Made by a program: the position numbers and the translations under genes. The notes beneath the pieces are model-generated. The model saw nothing but the letters and a program-made list of their open reading frames with translations, was not told where the DNA came from and did no database searches. Positions 50,250 to 60,838 of a DNA stretch of 64,000 nucleotides are shown one piece after another. Numbering within the stretch: the stretch's first letter is position 1; each line of letters opens with the position of its first letter. This stretch comes from Coxiella endosymbiont of Dermacentor marginatus. Its GTDB lineage: Bacteria > Pseudomonadota > Gammaproteobacteria > Coxiellales > Coxiellaceae. The DNA lies in contig NZ_OU015521.1 of assembly GCF_907164955.1 (NCBI RefSeq), positions 620,001 to 684,000 of the forward strand, written 5' to 3'.

Positions 50250-51356
50250 GTGATTATCTTTCGTTATTTGAGTAGAGAGATTCTCAGCACTTTGTTAACG
50301 ACGATGTTAATCTTATTAATTATTTTTATCACTAATCAATTTATCCATTATCTTAATGATGCTGCTGCTGGTAAGATCACTGTTAAAGCAGTAATGGAGA
50401 TTATGTTATTGCAAATACCTTTGTTATTAAGTTATTTGCTGCCTTTAAGCTTGTTCCTTAGTGGTTTGTTAGTTTTAGGACGGATGAGTATGGATCACGA
50501 AGTGATCATTTTAACTGCTTGCGGAGTAAGTCGTTCTCAAATTGTGATCATGATTATGGTATTAGCCACCTCTATTACTCTGATAGAAGGTTGGTTAATG
50601 TTGTCGGTTGAACCGCGAATAGAGTGGTATCGCACTAAAGTTCTTAACGAGGCTTTGGCAACGGCTTCTCTAGAAAAGATTATCCCGCGTCGGTTTCAAC
50701 TTCTAGGTAATGGCAGAAAGGTTTTTTATGCTGGTAATGTCAATAATCATTATAAGATAATGACTAATGTTTTTTTAGCAGAAAGTGAGCAAACTGTAAG
50801 AAAAAAAGAGCTATGGAGTATTATATCAGCTGCAGAGGCTTGTGAATATAAGAGATTTAATCATAACTTTGTTTTTTTAAAAAACGGATTTCGCTATATA
50901 GGGATACCGGGAGATTTAAAATTCGATGTTATTAAATTTGGCCGGTATGGAATTCGGCTTGAATCGCCAAAAATAGACATTACTGAGAAAGTACAAGCTA
51001 TGTCTACAACTGCACTATGGAGATTAAGTAAAATGGATTTAAAGGCGGCCGCTGAATTTCAGTGGCGGTTGATGATACCTGTTTCTGTTTGGATTTTTGC
51101 TTTATTACTTGTACCTCTAAGTGAAATTAATCCTCGAAAGGGTAAATTTGCTCAAATATTGCCAGCTATTCTGATTTACATTGTTTATGTTAATTTAATG
51201 TTCTTAGGTCGAGTCTGGATTGAAAAAGGAGTAGTTAGCCCAATAATCGGATTAGAATGGATAAATGGATCTCTTTTGTTTCTAGCGTGTACTTTATTCT
51301 TTTTTCAATCACATTTCTGGCACCGGCTTCATTCGAGCCGGAAAGATTTCTCATGA
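50250..51356 (+). CDS. lptF: LPS export ABC permease LptF
   Basis: With LptG and LptB2 extracts LPS from the inner membrane for transport to the outer membrane. Family features are IIFRYLSREILSTLL at the start, PLLLSYLLPLSLFLSGLLVLG, a coupling region MDHEVIILTACGVSR, a periplasmic beta-jellyroll (about residues 130-250) and three C-terminal membrane helices. The GTG at 50250 gives the family N-terminus and has AAGG upstream; ATG-type starts further up overlap the valS start region. About 368 residues. Its stop overlaps the lptG start as ATGA. lptA, B, C, D and E are outside the window. Confidence 0.93.
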   Translation: MIIFRYLSREILSTLLTTMLILLIIFITNQFIHYLNDAAAGKITVKAVMEIMLLQIPLLLSYLLPLSLFLSGLLVLGRMSMDHEVIILTACGVSRSQIVIMIMVLATSITLIEGWLMLSVEPRIEWYRTKVLNEALATASLEKIIPRRFQLLGNGRKVFYAGNVNNHYKIMTNVFLAESEQTVRKKELWSIISAAEACEYKRFNHNFVFLKNGFRYIGIPGDLKFDVIKFGRYGIRLESPKIDITEKVQAMSTTALWRLSKMDLKAAAEFQWRLMIPVSVWIFALLLVPLSEINPRKGKFAQILPAILIYIVYVNLMFLGRVWIEKGVVSPIIGLEWINGSLLFLACTLFFFQSHFWHRLHSSRKDFS

Positions 51357-52417
51357 GGTTGCTAAATCGTTATATCCGTGAGGCTGTTATTAGTGCGACT
51401 GGGTTAGTTGTTCTTATCCTAATGGGTATTGAAATTTTTATGGAATTTATTGGCCAGTTATCCAAAATTGACTCAACCAATTATGGTTTGGAACAAGCTT
51501 TTTTTTATGTCTTGACTCAATTACCTCTCAATTTATATCAATTATTTCCAATGGCTGGATTTTTGGGTTGTTTGATTGGCTTAGGTAGATTAGCCTCTAG
51601 TAGTCAGTTAATTGTAATACAAGCAGCAGGAGTTTCTATTGCTCGTGTAACAGGATCAGTTTTAAAAGCAGCATCACTTATGATTATAGTAGTGACGTTT
51701 ATTGGTGAATTTGTTTCTCCTCGATTAGAATCAAAAGGGGCGTTAATAAAATCTCTTACGCTCTCAAAGGCTATCGGTTATCAAGCCTTAGGTGGGGTGT
51801 GGCTACGGGATAAGTACTCATTCATCCATATTGGTTCTATCGATTCAAAAAATAAAATTAGGAATGTAAGTCGTTTTCAATTTAATCAACATCAATTATT
51901 GTCAGCTGCTTTTGCTCCAGAAGGTTCCTATTCAAGAGGAAATTGGGTACTTTATCATGTTAAACAATCTCTCTTTACACCCACTCGAATAAAAAAAATT
52001 AAAATAAGTCATTTGCCGCTGCAGATTGTGTTTGATCCTCAGCAACTGCAGCAAAGTCAAAAGACGGTTGAGGAACAATCAATTGTTAGCCTTTACCATA
52101 AGATTCAATATTGTGTTCAATCAGGACTTCAAACTAATTCGTTTGTTTTTGCCTTTTGGCAGAGAATTATTCAGCCTTTTACTACTTTAGTAATGATTTG
52201 TTTAGGGGTGCCATTTATTTTTAGTTCATTGCGTCAGGCTAGCATAGGACTTAGAATTCTGACCGGCGTTATTGTTGGTTTTGCTTTTTATATGCTAAAC
52301 CAGTTTTTTGGACCCTTTGCTGTGGTTTATCAGTTACCTCCAGTGTTAGCAGCATTAATGCCCACTATGTTATTTGCCGTTGCTTGTGTTATTCTGCTCC
52401 GTTATTCACGGCGATAG
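51353..52417 (+). CDS. lptG: LPS export ABC permease LptG
   Basis: Partner permease of LptF. It starts MRLLNRYIREAV and has LPLNLYQLFPMAGFLGCLIGLG, the coupling element SSSQLIVIQAAGVSIARV, a periplasmic jellyroll (about 125-270) and C-terminal helices with NQFFGPFAVVYQLPP before the last helix. About 354 residues, normal. The ATG at 51353 lies in an ATGA overlap with the lptF stop, so translation is coupled. The presence of both permeases implies LPS export is kept. Confidence 0.94.
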   Translation: MRLLNRYIREAVISATGLVVLILMGIEIFMEFIGQLSKIDSTNYGLEQAFFYVLTQLPLNLYQLFPMAGFLGCLIGLGRLASSSQLIVIQAAGVSIARVTGSVLKAASLMIIVVTFIGEFVSPRLESKGALIKSLTLSKAIGYQALGGVWLRDKYSFIHIGSIDSKNKIRNVSRFQFNQHQLLSAAFAPEGSYSRGNWVLYHVKQSLFTPTRIKKIKISHLPLQIVFDPQQLQQSQKTVEEQSIVSLYHKIQYCVQSGLQTNSFVFAFWQRIIQPFTTLVMICLGVPFIFSSLRQASIGLRILTGVIVGFAFYMLNQFFGPFAVVYQLPPVLAALMPTMLFAVACVILLRYSRR

Positions 52418-52449
52418 AATATTAAAGATAATCATGTGAATTAGTCAAA

Positions 52450-54027
52450 ATGTCTTTAGAAAAAGAAATCACCAAACGTCGGACTTTCGCAATTATTTCG
52501 CATCCGGACGCAGGAAAAACCACTCTAACAGAAAAGTTATTACTTTTTGGTGGTGCTATTCAATTAGCTGGAACAATTAAGAGTCGTAAATCAGCTCGTC
52601 ATGCTGTATCCGATTGGATGGAGTTAGAAAAAGAGCGAGGAATTTCCGTTACCACTTCCGTCATGCAATTTCCTTATAAGAATTATTTGATCAATTTATT
52701 AGATACGCCAGGTCATGCGGATTTTACAGAAGATACTTATCGAACTTTGACAGCGGTAGATTCGGTATTAATGGTAATTGATGCAGCAAAAGGAGTGGAG
52801 CCACGTACCATTAAGTTAATGGAAGTTTGTCGGTTAAGAAACATGCCGATTATAACATTTATTAACAAAATGGATCGTGATTCTCATCATCCCGTGGATC
52901 TATTAGATGAAATCGAATCAGTTTTAAAAATTTACTGCACTCCTATTACCTGGCCAATAGGAGCTGGCAAAAGTTTTAAAGGAATATATCATCTACCTGA
53001 AAACACAGTATATCTTTATCAGCCAGGAAAATACAAACGCGTTAATGAGCGCTTACAGATAAAAAATATTGATAATGTTAATCTGGATAAAACATTGGGT
53101 GATCTTATATGGAAATTGCGCAGTGAAATTGAATTGATAAAAGGGGCAAGTCATATCTTTAATCGCATCCAATATTTAAAAGGGATTTTAACACCGATAT
53201 TTTTTGGATCCGCTATAAATAATTTTGGTGTATACGAGTTATTAAATGCTTTTATAAAAGAAGCACCTGCGCCGAAATCACGAGAAACCGATGTCCGATT
53301 GGTTAAACCAGAAGAGAAAAAATTTAGTGGATTTGTCTTTAAAATTCAGGCCAACATGGATCCGGGCCATCGTGATCGCATCGCTTTTTTACGAATTGCC
53401 TCAGGTCGATATCAAAAAAGAATGAAAATTTATCATGTACGACTTGATAAAGAAATTCAAGTCAAAAACGCGTTGATATTTTTAGCGGGTAAACGTGAGA
53501 ATATAGATACAGCTTGGCCGGGAGATATTATTGGCCTACATAATCACGGAACAATTCAAATTGGAGATACCTTTACGCAAGGGGAAAAATTCAAATTTAT
53601 TGGTATTCCGAACTTTGCACCTGAACTTTTTCGATTGGTGCAGCTTAAAGACTCTCTTAAACAAAAAGCCTTATTAAAAGGATTAACGCAACTATCTGAA
53701 GAAGGTGCCGTCCAGCTTTTTCGACCCATTGATAAAAACGATTTAATCCTAGGAGTAGTAGGTCTTTTACAATTTGATGTAGTTTCTTATCGGTTAAAAA
53801 ATGAATATAATGTCAAGTGTGTTTATAAACCTGCTAATGTCACTGCTGCTCGATGGGTTGTTTGTAGTGATAGGACTATTATGGAACAATTTAAGAGAGA
53901 ACAATTTTGCAATTTAGCCTATGATAGTGCAGAATATCTGACTTATTTAGCATCATCCCGAGTTAATTTGAAAATTACTGTAGAGAAATGGTCTAAGATT
54001 TCATTCAGTGAAACTCGCGAACATTAA
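52450..54027 (+). CDS. prfC: Peptide chain release factor 3
   Basis: GTPase that recycles RF1/RF2 from the ribosome after termination. The G1 P-loop is [14 protein letters not shown], the switch regions include [14 protein letters not shown]3 is [16 protein letters not shown] and G4 is INKMDRD. The OB-like domain 2 (residues ~285-385) and the RF3-specific domain 3 with [20 protein letters not shown] follow. Length 525 against 529 in E. coli. ATG at 52450, 32 bases after lptG. It is often dispensable elsewhere, so retention here is notable. Confidence 0.95.
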   Translation: MSLEKEITKRRTFAIISHPDAGKTTLTEKLLLFGGAIQLAGTIKSRKSARHAVSDWMELEKERGISVTTSVMQFPYKNYLINLLDTPGHADFTEDTYRTLTAVDSVLMVIDAAKGVEPRTIKLMEVCRLRNMPIITFINKMDRDSHHPVDLLDEIESVLKIYCTPITWPIGAGKSFKGIYHLPENTVYLYQPGKYKRVNERLQIKNIDNVNLDKTLGDLIWKLRSEIELIKGASHIFNRIQYLKGILTPIFFGSAINNFGVYELLNAFIKEAPAPKSRETDVRLVKPEEKKFSGFVFKIQANMDPGHRDRIAFLRIASGRYQKRMKIYHVRLDKEIQVKNALIFLAGKRENIDTAWPGDIIGLHNHGTIQIGDTFTQGEKFKFIGIPNFAPELFRLVQLKDSLKQKALLKGLTQLSEEGAVQLFRPIDKNDLILGVVGLLQFDVVSYRLKNEYNVKCVYKPANVTAARWVVCSDRTIMEQFKREQFCNLAYDSAEYLTYLASSRVNLKITVEKWSKISFSETREH

Positions 54028-54223
54028 AATTTCTTCTTAAAAAAAACGTAGGGACCTGTTCTGTATTAATGTTTTAATTTTATTATCTTTCTTGTTTATC
54101 ATCAAAAGAAATTTAAAGCTATGGAAATTTTTATCTGAATTAAACAGGATTTATTTTGTTCTACAATGAAGTTTATTAGTTAAAACAAGCAGTTTGATTG
54201 GAACTTGTTTGAATTTGAAGGGA

Positions 54224-54290
54224 TTTGAAGGAGGTATCTCTTTGAAAAATGAGAAAATCTCGTTAATACCTCGATTTTCAAATACAGCAA
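54224..54290. terminator. Imperfect inverted repeat between convergent prfC and malic enzyme
   Basis: GAGGTAT at about 54231 pairs with ATACCTC at about 54268, with TTTGAAGG and TTTTCAAA extending it imperfectly and a smaller GAG-AAAA-TCTC stem inside. Its position between two convergent genes fits a shared terminator. No strong T-run. Confidence 0.4.
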
Positions 54291-54309
54291 TCTTGAATAA
54301 GAGACTTTA

Positions 54310-56016
54310 TTAATCGCATTTTCTTCGATAAGGCAAGTAATGAGGTTCCCAGATGTGTTGTGCTACAAGAGCTTCTGCGGATTGACCGTTAGAAACTCCC
54401 GCTACACCTTCTTCAATAGCGGTTTTTGCTACTGCAATAGCTACATGATACGACGCTTCTTGCGCTTGAGGAATGCTAGGTAGCAAACGATGAGTAGTTT
54501 CTTCTGCATATCGACTTAAGGCTTTACTAGCACTCCAAAGCATATTGTCAGTAACTCGCTTGACTTTAACAGCAATAATACCAAGACCAATTCCCGGAAA
54601 AGCTAAATAATTATTACATTGATTTACAGGAAATTTCTTATTTTTAAAAATAATGTCTTCAAAAGGACTACCAGTTGCAATTAATGCTTTTCCCTGAGTC
54701 CATTGGAAAAGATCAATAGCTTCAGCTTCACATTTTTCTGTTGGATTAGACAAAGGAAAAATAATAGGTTTGGCTACATACTTTAACATCTTTTTCACGA
54801 TGGTCTGATTAAATGCATGCCTGCGTGCAGAAGTGCCAATTAAAATTGTCGGTTTTACATTTTCAATTACGTCTAACAACGAAATTTGGTGAAGATTTTC
54901 AATTTTCCAGTTTTTAGTTTCATCTTTCGTTCTTAGATAAGGTTGTTGTGCTGGAGTTACATATCCACTAAACTCAGTTAATAATCCAGGTTGGTCTACT
55001 AGCCAAAAAAGTTTTCTTGCTTCAGCTTCAGAGAAACCGTTTTGAGACACAGCGCGAAATATGGTATCCGTAATTCCCATTCCAGCACTCCCAGCACCAT
55101 AAATTACTATTCGTTGTTTACTAAGAGTAGAATGAGTAATCTTTAAGGCAGCTAAAATAGCTCCTAAAGTCACAGCACCTGTGCCTTGAATATCATCGTT
55201 AAAGCTGCATATGACGTCACGATATTTAACTAAATTTCGATAAGCATTTGTACGCCCGAAGTCTTCCCAATGTAACAATACGTGAGGAAATTTTTCTTGG
55301 ATGGCTTGAATAAATTTTTCGATAAATTCGGCGTATTGGCCTCCTGTTAAGCGTTTGTGGCGCCAACCTAAATAAAGAGGATCATTTAATAATTCTTTGT
55401 TGTTAGTGCCTGCATCAAGCATGATGGGCAAAGTCCGTAAAGGGTTAACACCGCCAACAGCAGTATACACCATGAGTTTTGCTACAGGAATAGCCATGGC
55501 TCCCACTCCTTGATCTCCAATCCCCAATACACCCTCGCCATCGCTCACAACAATAAGATCAATGAGAGGGTTAGAGCGATTATCTAAGATTTCTGCAATA
55601 TTATTTCGGTCTTCGTAGGAAATGTAAAGACCTCTTGGATGCATAAATTTTTTATTAAATGCACGTACAGCGTTTCCTACTATAGGAGTATAAATAGTTG
55701 GCAGCATTTCTTGTAAGTGGTCCTGAATTAAACGATAGAATAAAACTTGATTAGTATTTAGTAGTTGATTTAAATAATTATTTCGATTGATTTGAATATC
55801 AAATGATTTGTATTGCAAATAAGCACGAATGACCTGATCATCAAGGCTTTCCACTCTGTTTGGCAATTTTCCTCTTAAATTAAAAACTTTTCGTTCTTCT
55901 TTACTAAATGCAGTTCCCTTATTTAATTGAGGGATGGTTAATAAAGCTTTACCAGAAATGTTAGTTTCGATATAGGACTGGCCGTTTTCATCGATTTTAA
56001 ATAAAAAATCTAGCAT
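54310..56016 (-). CDS. maeA: NAD-dependent malic enzyme
   Basis: Oxidative decarboxylation of malate to pyruvate with NAD. The family core is visible: FSKEERKVFNLRGKLP, IYTPIVGNAV, RGLYISYEDRNN, then VSDGEGVLGIGDQGVGAMAI with PVAKLMVYTAVGG. FNDDIQGTGAVTLGA holds the metal-binding Asp pair; the Rossmann motif YGAGSAGMGI (near residue 310) and FPLSNPTEKCEA follow. Length 568 against 565 in E. coli MaeA. It lies 27 bases downstream of purB on the same strand and may be co-transcribed. It gives pyruvate from TCA intermediates. Confidence 0.95.
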   Translation of the reverse strand: MLDFLFKIDENGQSYIETNISGKALLTIPQLNKGTAFSKEERKVFNLRGKLPNRVESLDDQVIRAYLQYKSFDIQINRNNYLNQLLNTNQVLFYRLIQDHLQEMLPTIYTPIVGNAVRAFNKKFMHPRGLYISYEDRNNIAEILDNRSNPLIDLIVVSDGEGVLGIGDQGVGAMAIPVAKLMVYTAVGGVNPLRTLPIMLDAGTNNKELLNDPLYLGWRHKRLTGGQYAEFIEKFIQAIQEKFPHVLLHWEDFGRTNAYRNLVKYRDVICSFNDDIQGTGAVTLGAILAALKITHSTLSKQRIVIYGAGSAGMGITDTIFRAVSQNGFSEAEARKLFWLVDQPGLLTEFSGYVTPAQQPYLRTKDETKNWKIENLHQISLLDVIENVKPTILIGTSARRHAFNQTIVKKMLKYVAKPIIFPLSNPTEKCEAEAIDLFQWTQGKALIATGSPFEDIIFKNKKFPVNQCNNYLAFPGIGLGIIAVKVKRVTDNMLWSASKALSRYAEETTHRLLPSIPQAQEASYHVAIAVAKTAIEEGVAGVSNGQSAEALVAQHIWEPHYLPYRRKCD

Positions 56017-56043
56017 GGTAAACTACCTTTTATTTTAATAAAA

Positions 56044-57429
56044 TTAATTCCATTTAAAATTTCGGACTTTTTTTGCTAGTGACGGAGCGAAACCAATATA
56101 ATTACTGGGGGTTAAGGATTGTAAGTATTCTTTTGCTTTTTTAGGAAGAGATAACTTTTCAACAAAGTCTCTTAGTTGATTTTCATTAATCGATTTATCC
56201 TGAGTTAGTTCTTTTAGTTGCTCATAAGCATTTGATATTCCATATCGACGCATGACAGTTTGAAGTGCTTCTGCAAGGACTTCCCAATGACAATTAAGGT
56301 CTTCCTTAATTCGACTTTCGTTAGTACTTATTTTTGTAAGCCCTTTTAATAACGACTCATAAGCAACAAGAGAGTAACCAAATACGCATCCTAAATTTCG
56401 CATCACTGTGGAATCTGATAAATCTCTTTGCCAGCGTGATATCGGAAGTTTATTTGCCATATGATTAGCTAATGCGTTGGCAATTCCTAAATTGCCTTCA
56501 GCATTTTCAAAATCAATAGGATTTACTTTATGGGGCATCGTTGAGGAACCTACTTCATTTTTTATAGCTTTCTGATAAAAATAGCCAAGACTGATATATC
56601 CCCATATATCTTGGCAAAAATCGATTAGAATGTTATTAAGACGAATTAGTGATTGTAAGAGTTCACTCAGCCGATCATGAGGTTCAATTTGAGTGGTATA
56701 TGCATTGAGCTTTAATCCAAGTGATTCGACAAAGCATTTGGCAAAGCTAGGCCAGTCAAAATCAGGATATGCTGCTTGATGAGCATTGAAATTGCCAACA
56801 ACACCGTTTATTTTAGCTAACAATTTTATGTTTATAAAGTACCGATATTGAATATGAATACGTTCTACTGTATTTGCTAATTCTTTACCTAAAGTCGTTG
56901 GTGTAGCCGGTTGACCATGTGTGCGGCTTAGTAAGGGAAGTTCTGCATAGTCTTTTGCCATAGTCTGCAAATGCAGGCCAATTTTTTTAATGACAGGAGT
57001 TAATACTTTCGCGCGAGCTTCATTGATCATGAGAGAATAAGAGAGATTATTAATGTCCTCAGAAGTACATCCAAAATGGATGAAATGAATTAAATCCACA
57101 AATTCTTTTTCTTTTTTTAGTTGTTGTTGTAAATAATATTCGACTGCTTTGACATCGTGATTAATAGTTTTTTCAATTTCTTTAATCGATTCCGCGGCCT
57201 GCATATCAAAATTTTTTGAAATTGCTTTTAATTTTTCATAATTCAGTGCAGTTAATTTTGGAATTTCTGTAAGAGAACTTTCATAAGATAAAAAAAGTAG
57301 CCATTGTATTTCAATTAAAACACGGTATCGAATGAGACCATACTCACTAAAAATCAATCGTAAATTATCCAATTTTTTTTGATACCGACCATCAAGAGGT
57401 GATAAGGCTGTGAGGAATGTTAATTTCAT
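56044..57429 (-). CDS. purB: Adenylosuccinate lyase
   Basis: Cleaves SAICAR and adenylosuccinate in purine synthesis. Family signatures: LTALSPLDGRYQKKLDNLR at the start, LIHFIHFGCTSEDINNLSY, LLSRTHGQPATPTTLGKE with the catalytic His, and GSSTMPHKVNPIDFENAEG, the fumarase/aspartase signature loop. About 462 residues. The ATG at ~57429 matches the family; a GTG six codons upstream is a less likely start. It is transcribed toward maeA. The divergent gap to the DegT gene contains an inverted-repeat pair. Confidence 0.96.
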   Translation of the reverse strand: MKLTFLTALSPLDGRYQKKLDNLRLIFSEYGLIRYRVLIEIQWLLFLSYESSLTEIPKLTALNYEKLKAISKNFDMQAAESIKEIEKTINHDVKAVEYYLQQQLKKEKEFVDLIHFIHFGCTSEDINNLSYSLMINEARAKVLTPVIKKIGLHLQTMAKDYAELPLLSRTHGQPATPTTLGKELANTVERIHIQYRYFINIKLLAKINGVVGNFNAHQAAYPDFDWPSFAKCFVESLGLKLNAYTTQIEPHDRLSELLQSLIRLNNILIDFCQDIWGYISLGYFYQKAIKNEVGSSTMPHKVNPIDFENAEGNLGIANALANHMANKLPISRWQRDLSDSTVMRNLGCVFGYSLVAYESLLKGLTKISTNESRIKEDLNCHWEVLAEALQTVMRRYGISNAYEQLKELTQDKSINENQLRDFVEKLSLPKKAKEYLQSLTPSNYIGFAPSLAKKVRNFKWN

Positions 57430-57461
57430 GATTGCAAAATCATACACGAGTGATTCTTTAA

Positions 57462-57607
57462 AATCACCACCGCAATTCTTGAGTTAGACGAATGGGCGAT
57501 TTGAAATTAAATTAGATAGAGAATATAAAAAACTATTTCGAGAAAAATTTCTTGCTAGAAAAATACTTAATGAAGCTCATGGCTATTGAAGATTGCGGTG
57601 GTGATTT
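57462..57607. repeat. 146-base element with perfect 16-bp inverted repeats
   Basis: AAATCACCACCGCAAT (57462-57477, +/-1) and its reverse complement ATTGCGGTGGTGATTT (57592-57607) bound a stretch that contains a 33-codon open piece ending REKFLARKILNEAHGY and a stop. It lies between the divergent purB and DegT genes. The arms are much more GC-rich than the surroundings. It could be a miniature mobile element remnant or a regulatory palindrome. Confidence 0.6.
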
Positions 57608-57665
57608 GTTTTAGGTTAGTATTTTTTTGTAACAGTGCGAAAAATAAGAAGCATCGGGATATGAG

Positions 57666-58763
57666 ATGAAATTTATTGATTTAAATCAACAATATCGTCT
57701 GATAAAAAGCTCTGTCGATAGGAATATTCAGGCTGTTTTGGATCATGGGCAATATATCATGGGTCCAGAAGTAGAGGAATTAGAACACCGCTTAGCTAAA
57801 TTGGTAGGTGTCCGTCATTGCATTACTATTTCTAGCGGAACAATGGCTTTATTAGTTGCTTTATTGGCATTAAGGATCGGTCCGATGGACGAGGTGATCA
57901 CCTCTTCATTTAGCTTTTTTGCCACTGCAGAAACTATTATTCTTCTAGGGGCCAAGCCCGTCTTTGTCGATATTGATCCTCGTACATATAACATAGAGAC
58001 TTCGCAAATTGAGCTTGCAATTACTGAACGAACGAAGGCAATCATGCCCGTTAGTTTGTATGGTCAATGCTCTAATATAGCAGAAATTAATACTATTGCT
58101 CATCGTTATAGTCTTCCAGTTATTGAAGATGGCGCTCAAAGTTTAGGTGCCACTCATTGGGGATGTGAATCTTGTGGCCTGACAACCATAGGATGCACGA
58201 GTTTCTTTCCTTCTAAGCCTTTGGGTTGTTATGGCGATGGCGGCGCTTGTTTTACAAATGATGATGTTTTAGCTGAAAAGATGCGCTTGATTCTTAATCA
58301 CGGCCAAAAAAAACGTTATTATCATGTTCAAATTGGTTTAAATGTGCGTTTTGATACCTTAAAGGCAGCTATTTTACTGGCAAAATTAGAAATCTTTTCA
58401 GATGAGTTAAAACGCCGTCAACAAGTAGCAAAATGGTATTCTCAAAAATTAAGCAATCATCTGATTACACCTTATATTGAACCTGGAAATATTAGTGCTT
58501 TTGCACAATACACTGTTCGAGTGGAACGGAGAGAAGAAGTTCGAGTAGCTCTGATGAACGCGGGCATTCCCACAGCTATTCATTATCCTCAGCCATTGCA
58601 TAGGCAACCGGTCATCCGCAATTATTTACAGAATGACTACAATCATCCTGAAGCTGAGATTGCAAGCCAGCAAGTTTTAAGTTTGCCATTTCATCCTTAT
58701 TTGAGTAAAGAGTGGGTTCATCAAATTTGTGAAAAGCTTTTAAATATAACGACTTTTAGCTGA
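57666..58763 (+). CDS. DegT/DnrJ/EryC1/StrS-family sugar aminotransferase
   Basis: PLP-dependent enzyme of the family that aminates nucleotide-linked keto sugars, usually for cell-surface polysaccharide. It has ISSGTMALLVALLAL near the N-terminus, VFVDIDPRTYNIE, PVIEDGAQSLGATH with the cofactor Asp, and the PLP Lys in SFFPSKPLGCYGDGG. LNVRFDTLKAAILLAKLE and IPTAIHYPQPLHRQP are the substrate-side motifs. Length 365, full. ATG at 57666. No other sugar-nucleotide genes are near, so the substrate cannot be told. It is typical of LPS O-antigen or pseudaminic-type pathways. Confidence 0.9.
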   Translation: MKFIDLNQQYRLIKSSVDRNIQAVLDHGQYIMGPEVEELEHRLAKLVGVRHCITISSGTMALLVALLALRIGPMDEVITSSFSFFATAETIILLGAKPVFVDIDPRTYNIETSQIELAITERTKAIMPVSLYGQCSNIAEINTIAHRYSLPVIEDGAQSLGATHWGCESCGLTTIGCTSFFPSKPLGCYGDGGACFTNDDVLAEKMRLILNHGQKKRYYHVQIGLNVRFDTLKAAILLAKLEIFSDELKRRQQVAKWYSQKLSNHLITPYIEPGNISAFAQYTVRVERREEVRVALMNAGIPTAIHYPQPLHRQPVIRNYLQNDYNHPEAEIASQQVLSLPFHPYLSKEWVHQICEKLLNITTFS

Positions 58764-60450
58764 AATATTCTAGATTTTTAAAATACTTTGATATTTTTTG
58801 GAATCAGATACACATTACTTAGGAAATGAATACTGGTTATTTCTTTTGTAGAGAAAACTGTTGAGTGAAGTTATTACGATACTTAAAAGTAATAAATTTA
58901 TAGGAAATTAGTTTCTATTTACGGGAAGAAATAGACAAATGAATCAATTAAAGTTCTGATTATAACCAAACACCGGAGAAAAAATTTAGTTTATAATTTT
59001 TCTAAATTTTAGGAATATGAAATGATATTTGTGAATCTAAGTAATCTTAGCAGTATCATTGATATGGGTATTTTCTATTAGCACTTACACACGAAACTAA
59101 AAGAAGTAAAACCAAGTGCTTAACTGATTAATAACAACACAGTAAGCACTCATCAGTCTTTATAATATAAGACACTCTATTAAATTAGCAAATAGACATA
59201 CGTATTAAGCATTAATGATGAAGTAAACATCTAATTAGATATTGGATAAACTGCATGATCAAAGGTCTATTGTCAAAATAAATTGACATATTCAGATTGG
59301 GAATTGGTTTCAGGAAGAAATTTTTTTTAATCAAGTTAGATGGGCCTTTTTTATTTAATATCTTAAACAGAGAATTAAACTATCAAGTTAAGTAAAAGTT
59401 TGGCAAACAAAGTGTATGAAGCTTACATAACTGGCGACAAAAGTATCTGCAGTAAACTCTCCACAAAGTAATGTTATTCCATTTGAATTCTTTAAAATAC
59501 ATAACCTTCGACATTTAGAGATAAGTGAATAACATATCTTAGTTATAGAAAATAATGGCAGAACCTACATTGGAAATCATTTTCCAAGATTTCAATTTCA
59601 GTATCGTAAAGTTTTTATCTTCTTTGGGATCAATGGTGAAATTGTAAATACGCTATTTACATCATAGTTTGATATTCATAAATAAACATATCTACTGCAT
59701 ATGAGTTTTAAAAGTCGAGATAAGTGCATTATTTCTGAAAGTGAGAACCAATATAACAGATTTGATACTTTTTAATAGGACAAGTAGCTATGTGAATTAT
59801 TTTTTTTAAAGCTTATGTGGATGCCCACATATTTTCCATAAGGTCATCAATATATTGAACCGTTAAGATAACTAGCTAATTATCAAGGTTGTGTTTTTTA
59901 GATTAGACACAGTATAATCAAATCTAAATATGACGATCAGCTCAATTCATTAAAACAATTTTCAGACAAGATATTTAGTTGCATTGAGTATTTCTAATTA
60001 CTTTAGCGGGTTCGATTGTTCGAATATTATCAGAGATCTAAATAAATGCATGGGTATTAGTAATTTCCATAGGCTTGAGTAACAACATTTAAGTGTTTAT
60101 AAATTGGCATCCGAAATTGCTTAAGCAATCGCTTTAGAGCGAACGATTTTTAGTACTGAGGAGTAGTTTACTTAAAAAAAACAGCTGAAAAACAGCTGAG
60201 TGAAATCTATTTACATTTTAGATTACGAAGCAAATTATCACTCAAACAGATTCAAGCCAGGAGAACGTGGTATGATCGTATCCTTTGTAGAATTAAAATA
60301 AATCATTGGATTCAAAAATCACAATACTCCCACTTCAAATATTGAACTATATGGTTTCCTTGCATTTATTGGGATTACCAATATGTAGTTTGTTTTCATA
60401 TAGACACATGTAAAAGAATTTAATGGTTCCTTGAGAGAGCTTACCGCTAT
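58764..60450. other. 1.7-kb gene-free gap between the DegT gene and rpsO
   Basis: Stops in all frames, no tRNA fold recognised, no remnant that I can name. A small tandem copy of ACAGCTGAAA/AACAGCTGAG is at about 60180-60200, and a 7-bp hairpin (TATGTGG/CCACATA) near 59815. The region is more AT-rich than the genes. Confidence 0.55.
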
Positions 60451-60479
60451 TTGCGTTGGATTCTACATCAAGATATAAT
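60451..60479 (+). promoter_or_regulatory. Sigma-70-type promoter for rpsO-pnp
   Basis: TTGCGT at 60451-60456 and a perfect TATAAT at 60474-60479, spacing 17. This places transcription start near 60486 and leaves a ~67-base leader before the rpsO ATG. The leader contains TTGCAGTGTCGCAA, a short inverted repeat that might belong to an S15 autoregulatory structure. Confidence 0.7.
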
Positions 60480-60553
60480 GCCGTGCTTTTTGCTTTTTAG
60501 GTTTGCAGTGTCGCAAATAACGGCGAATGTCTTTCACTAACAAAGAGATAAAT

Positions 60554-60823
60554 ATGTCATTAATATTTAAAGAAACAGCTGAAATCTTAAAGAAATATCA
60601 AAGAGATAATAACGATACAGGATCTCCTGAAGTTCAGGCAGCTATTCTAAGTGCCAAAATTGCCAAGCTTACTAGTCATTTTAAAATCCATAAAAAAGAC
60701 CATCATTCGCGTCGAGGTTTATTATGTATGGTTAATCAACGGCGCAAAGTCCTTAGTTATCTAAAGAAAAACGACATAAAGCAATATCATAAACTCATTG
60801 AGCAATTGGGATTACGATCATAA
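60554..60823 (+). CDS. rpsO: 30S ribosomal protein S15
   Basis: Binds 16S rRNA helices 20-22 and helps 30S assembly. The 89-residue protein is exactly the usual length and shows [20 protein letters not shown] and the RNA-contact segment [20 protein letters not shown]. The ATG at 60554 is set by family length; an ATG at 60527 would add nine residues. AAGAG lies about 7 bases upstream. It forms the classic rpsO-pnp operon, with 15 bases to pnp. Confidence 0.97.
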   Translation: MSLIFKETAEILKKYQRDNNDTGSPEVQAAILSAKIAKLTSHFKIHKKDHHSRRGLLCMVNQRRKVLSYLKKNDIKQYHKLIEQLGLRS

Positions 60824-60838
60824 ATTATAAGGAAAAAA

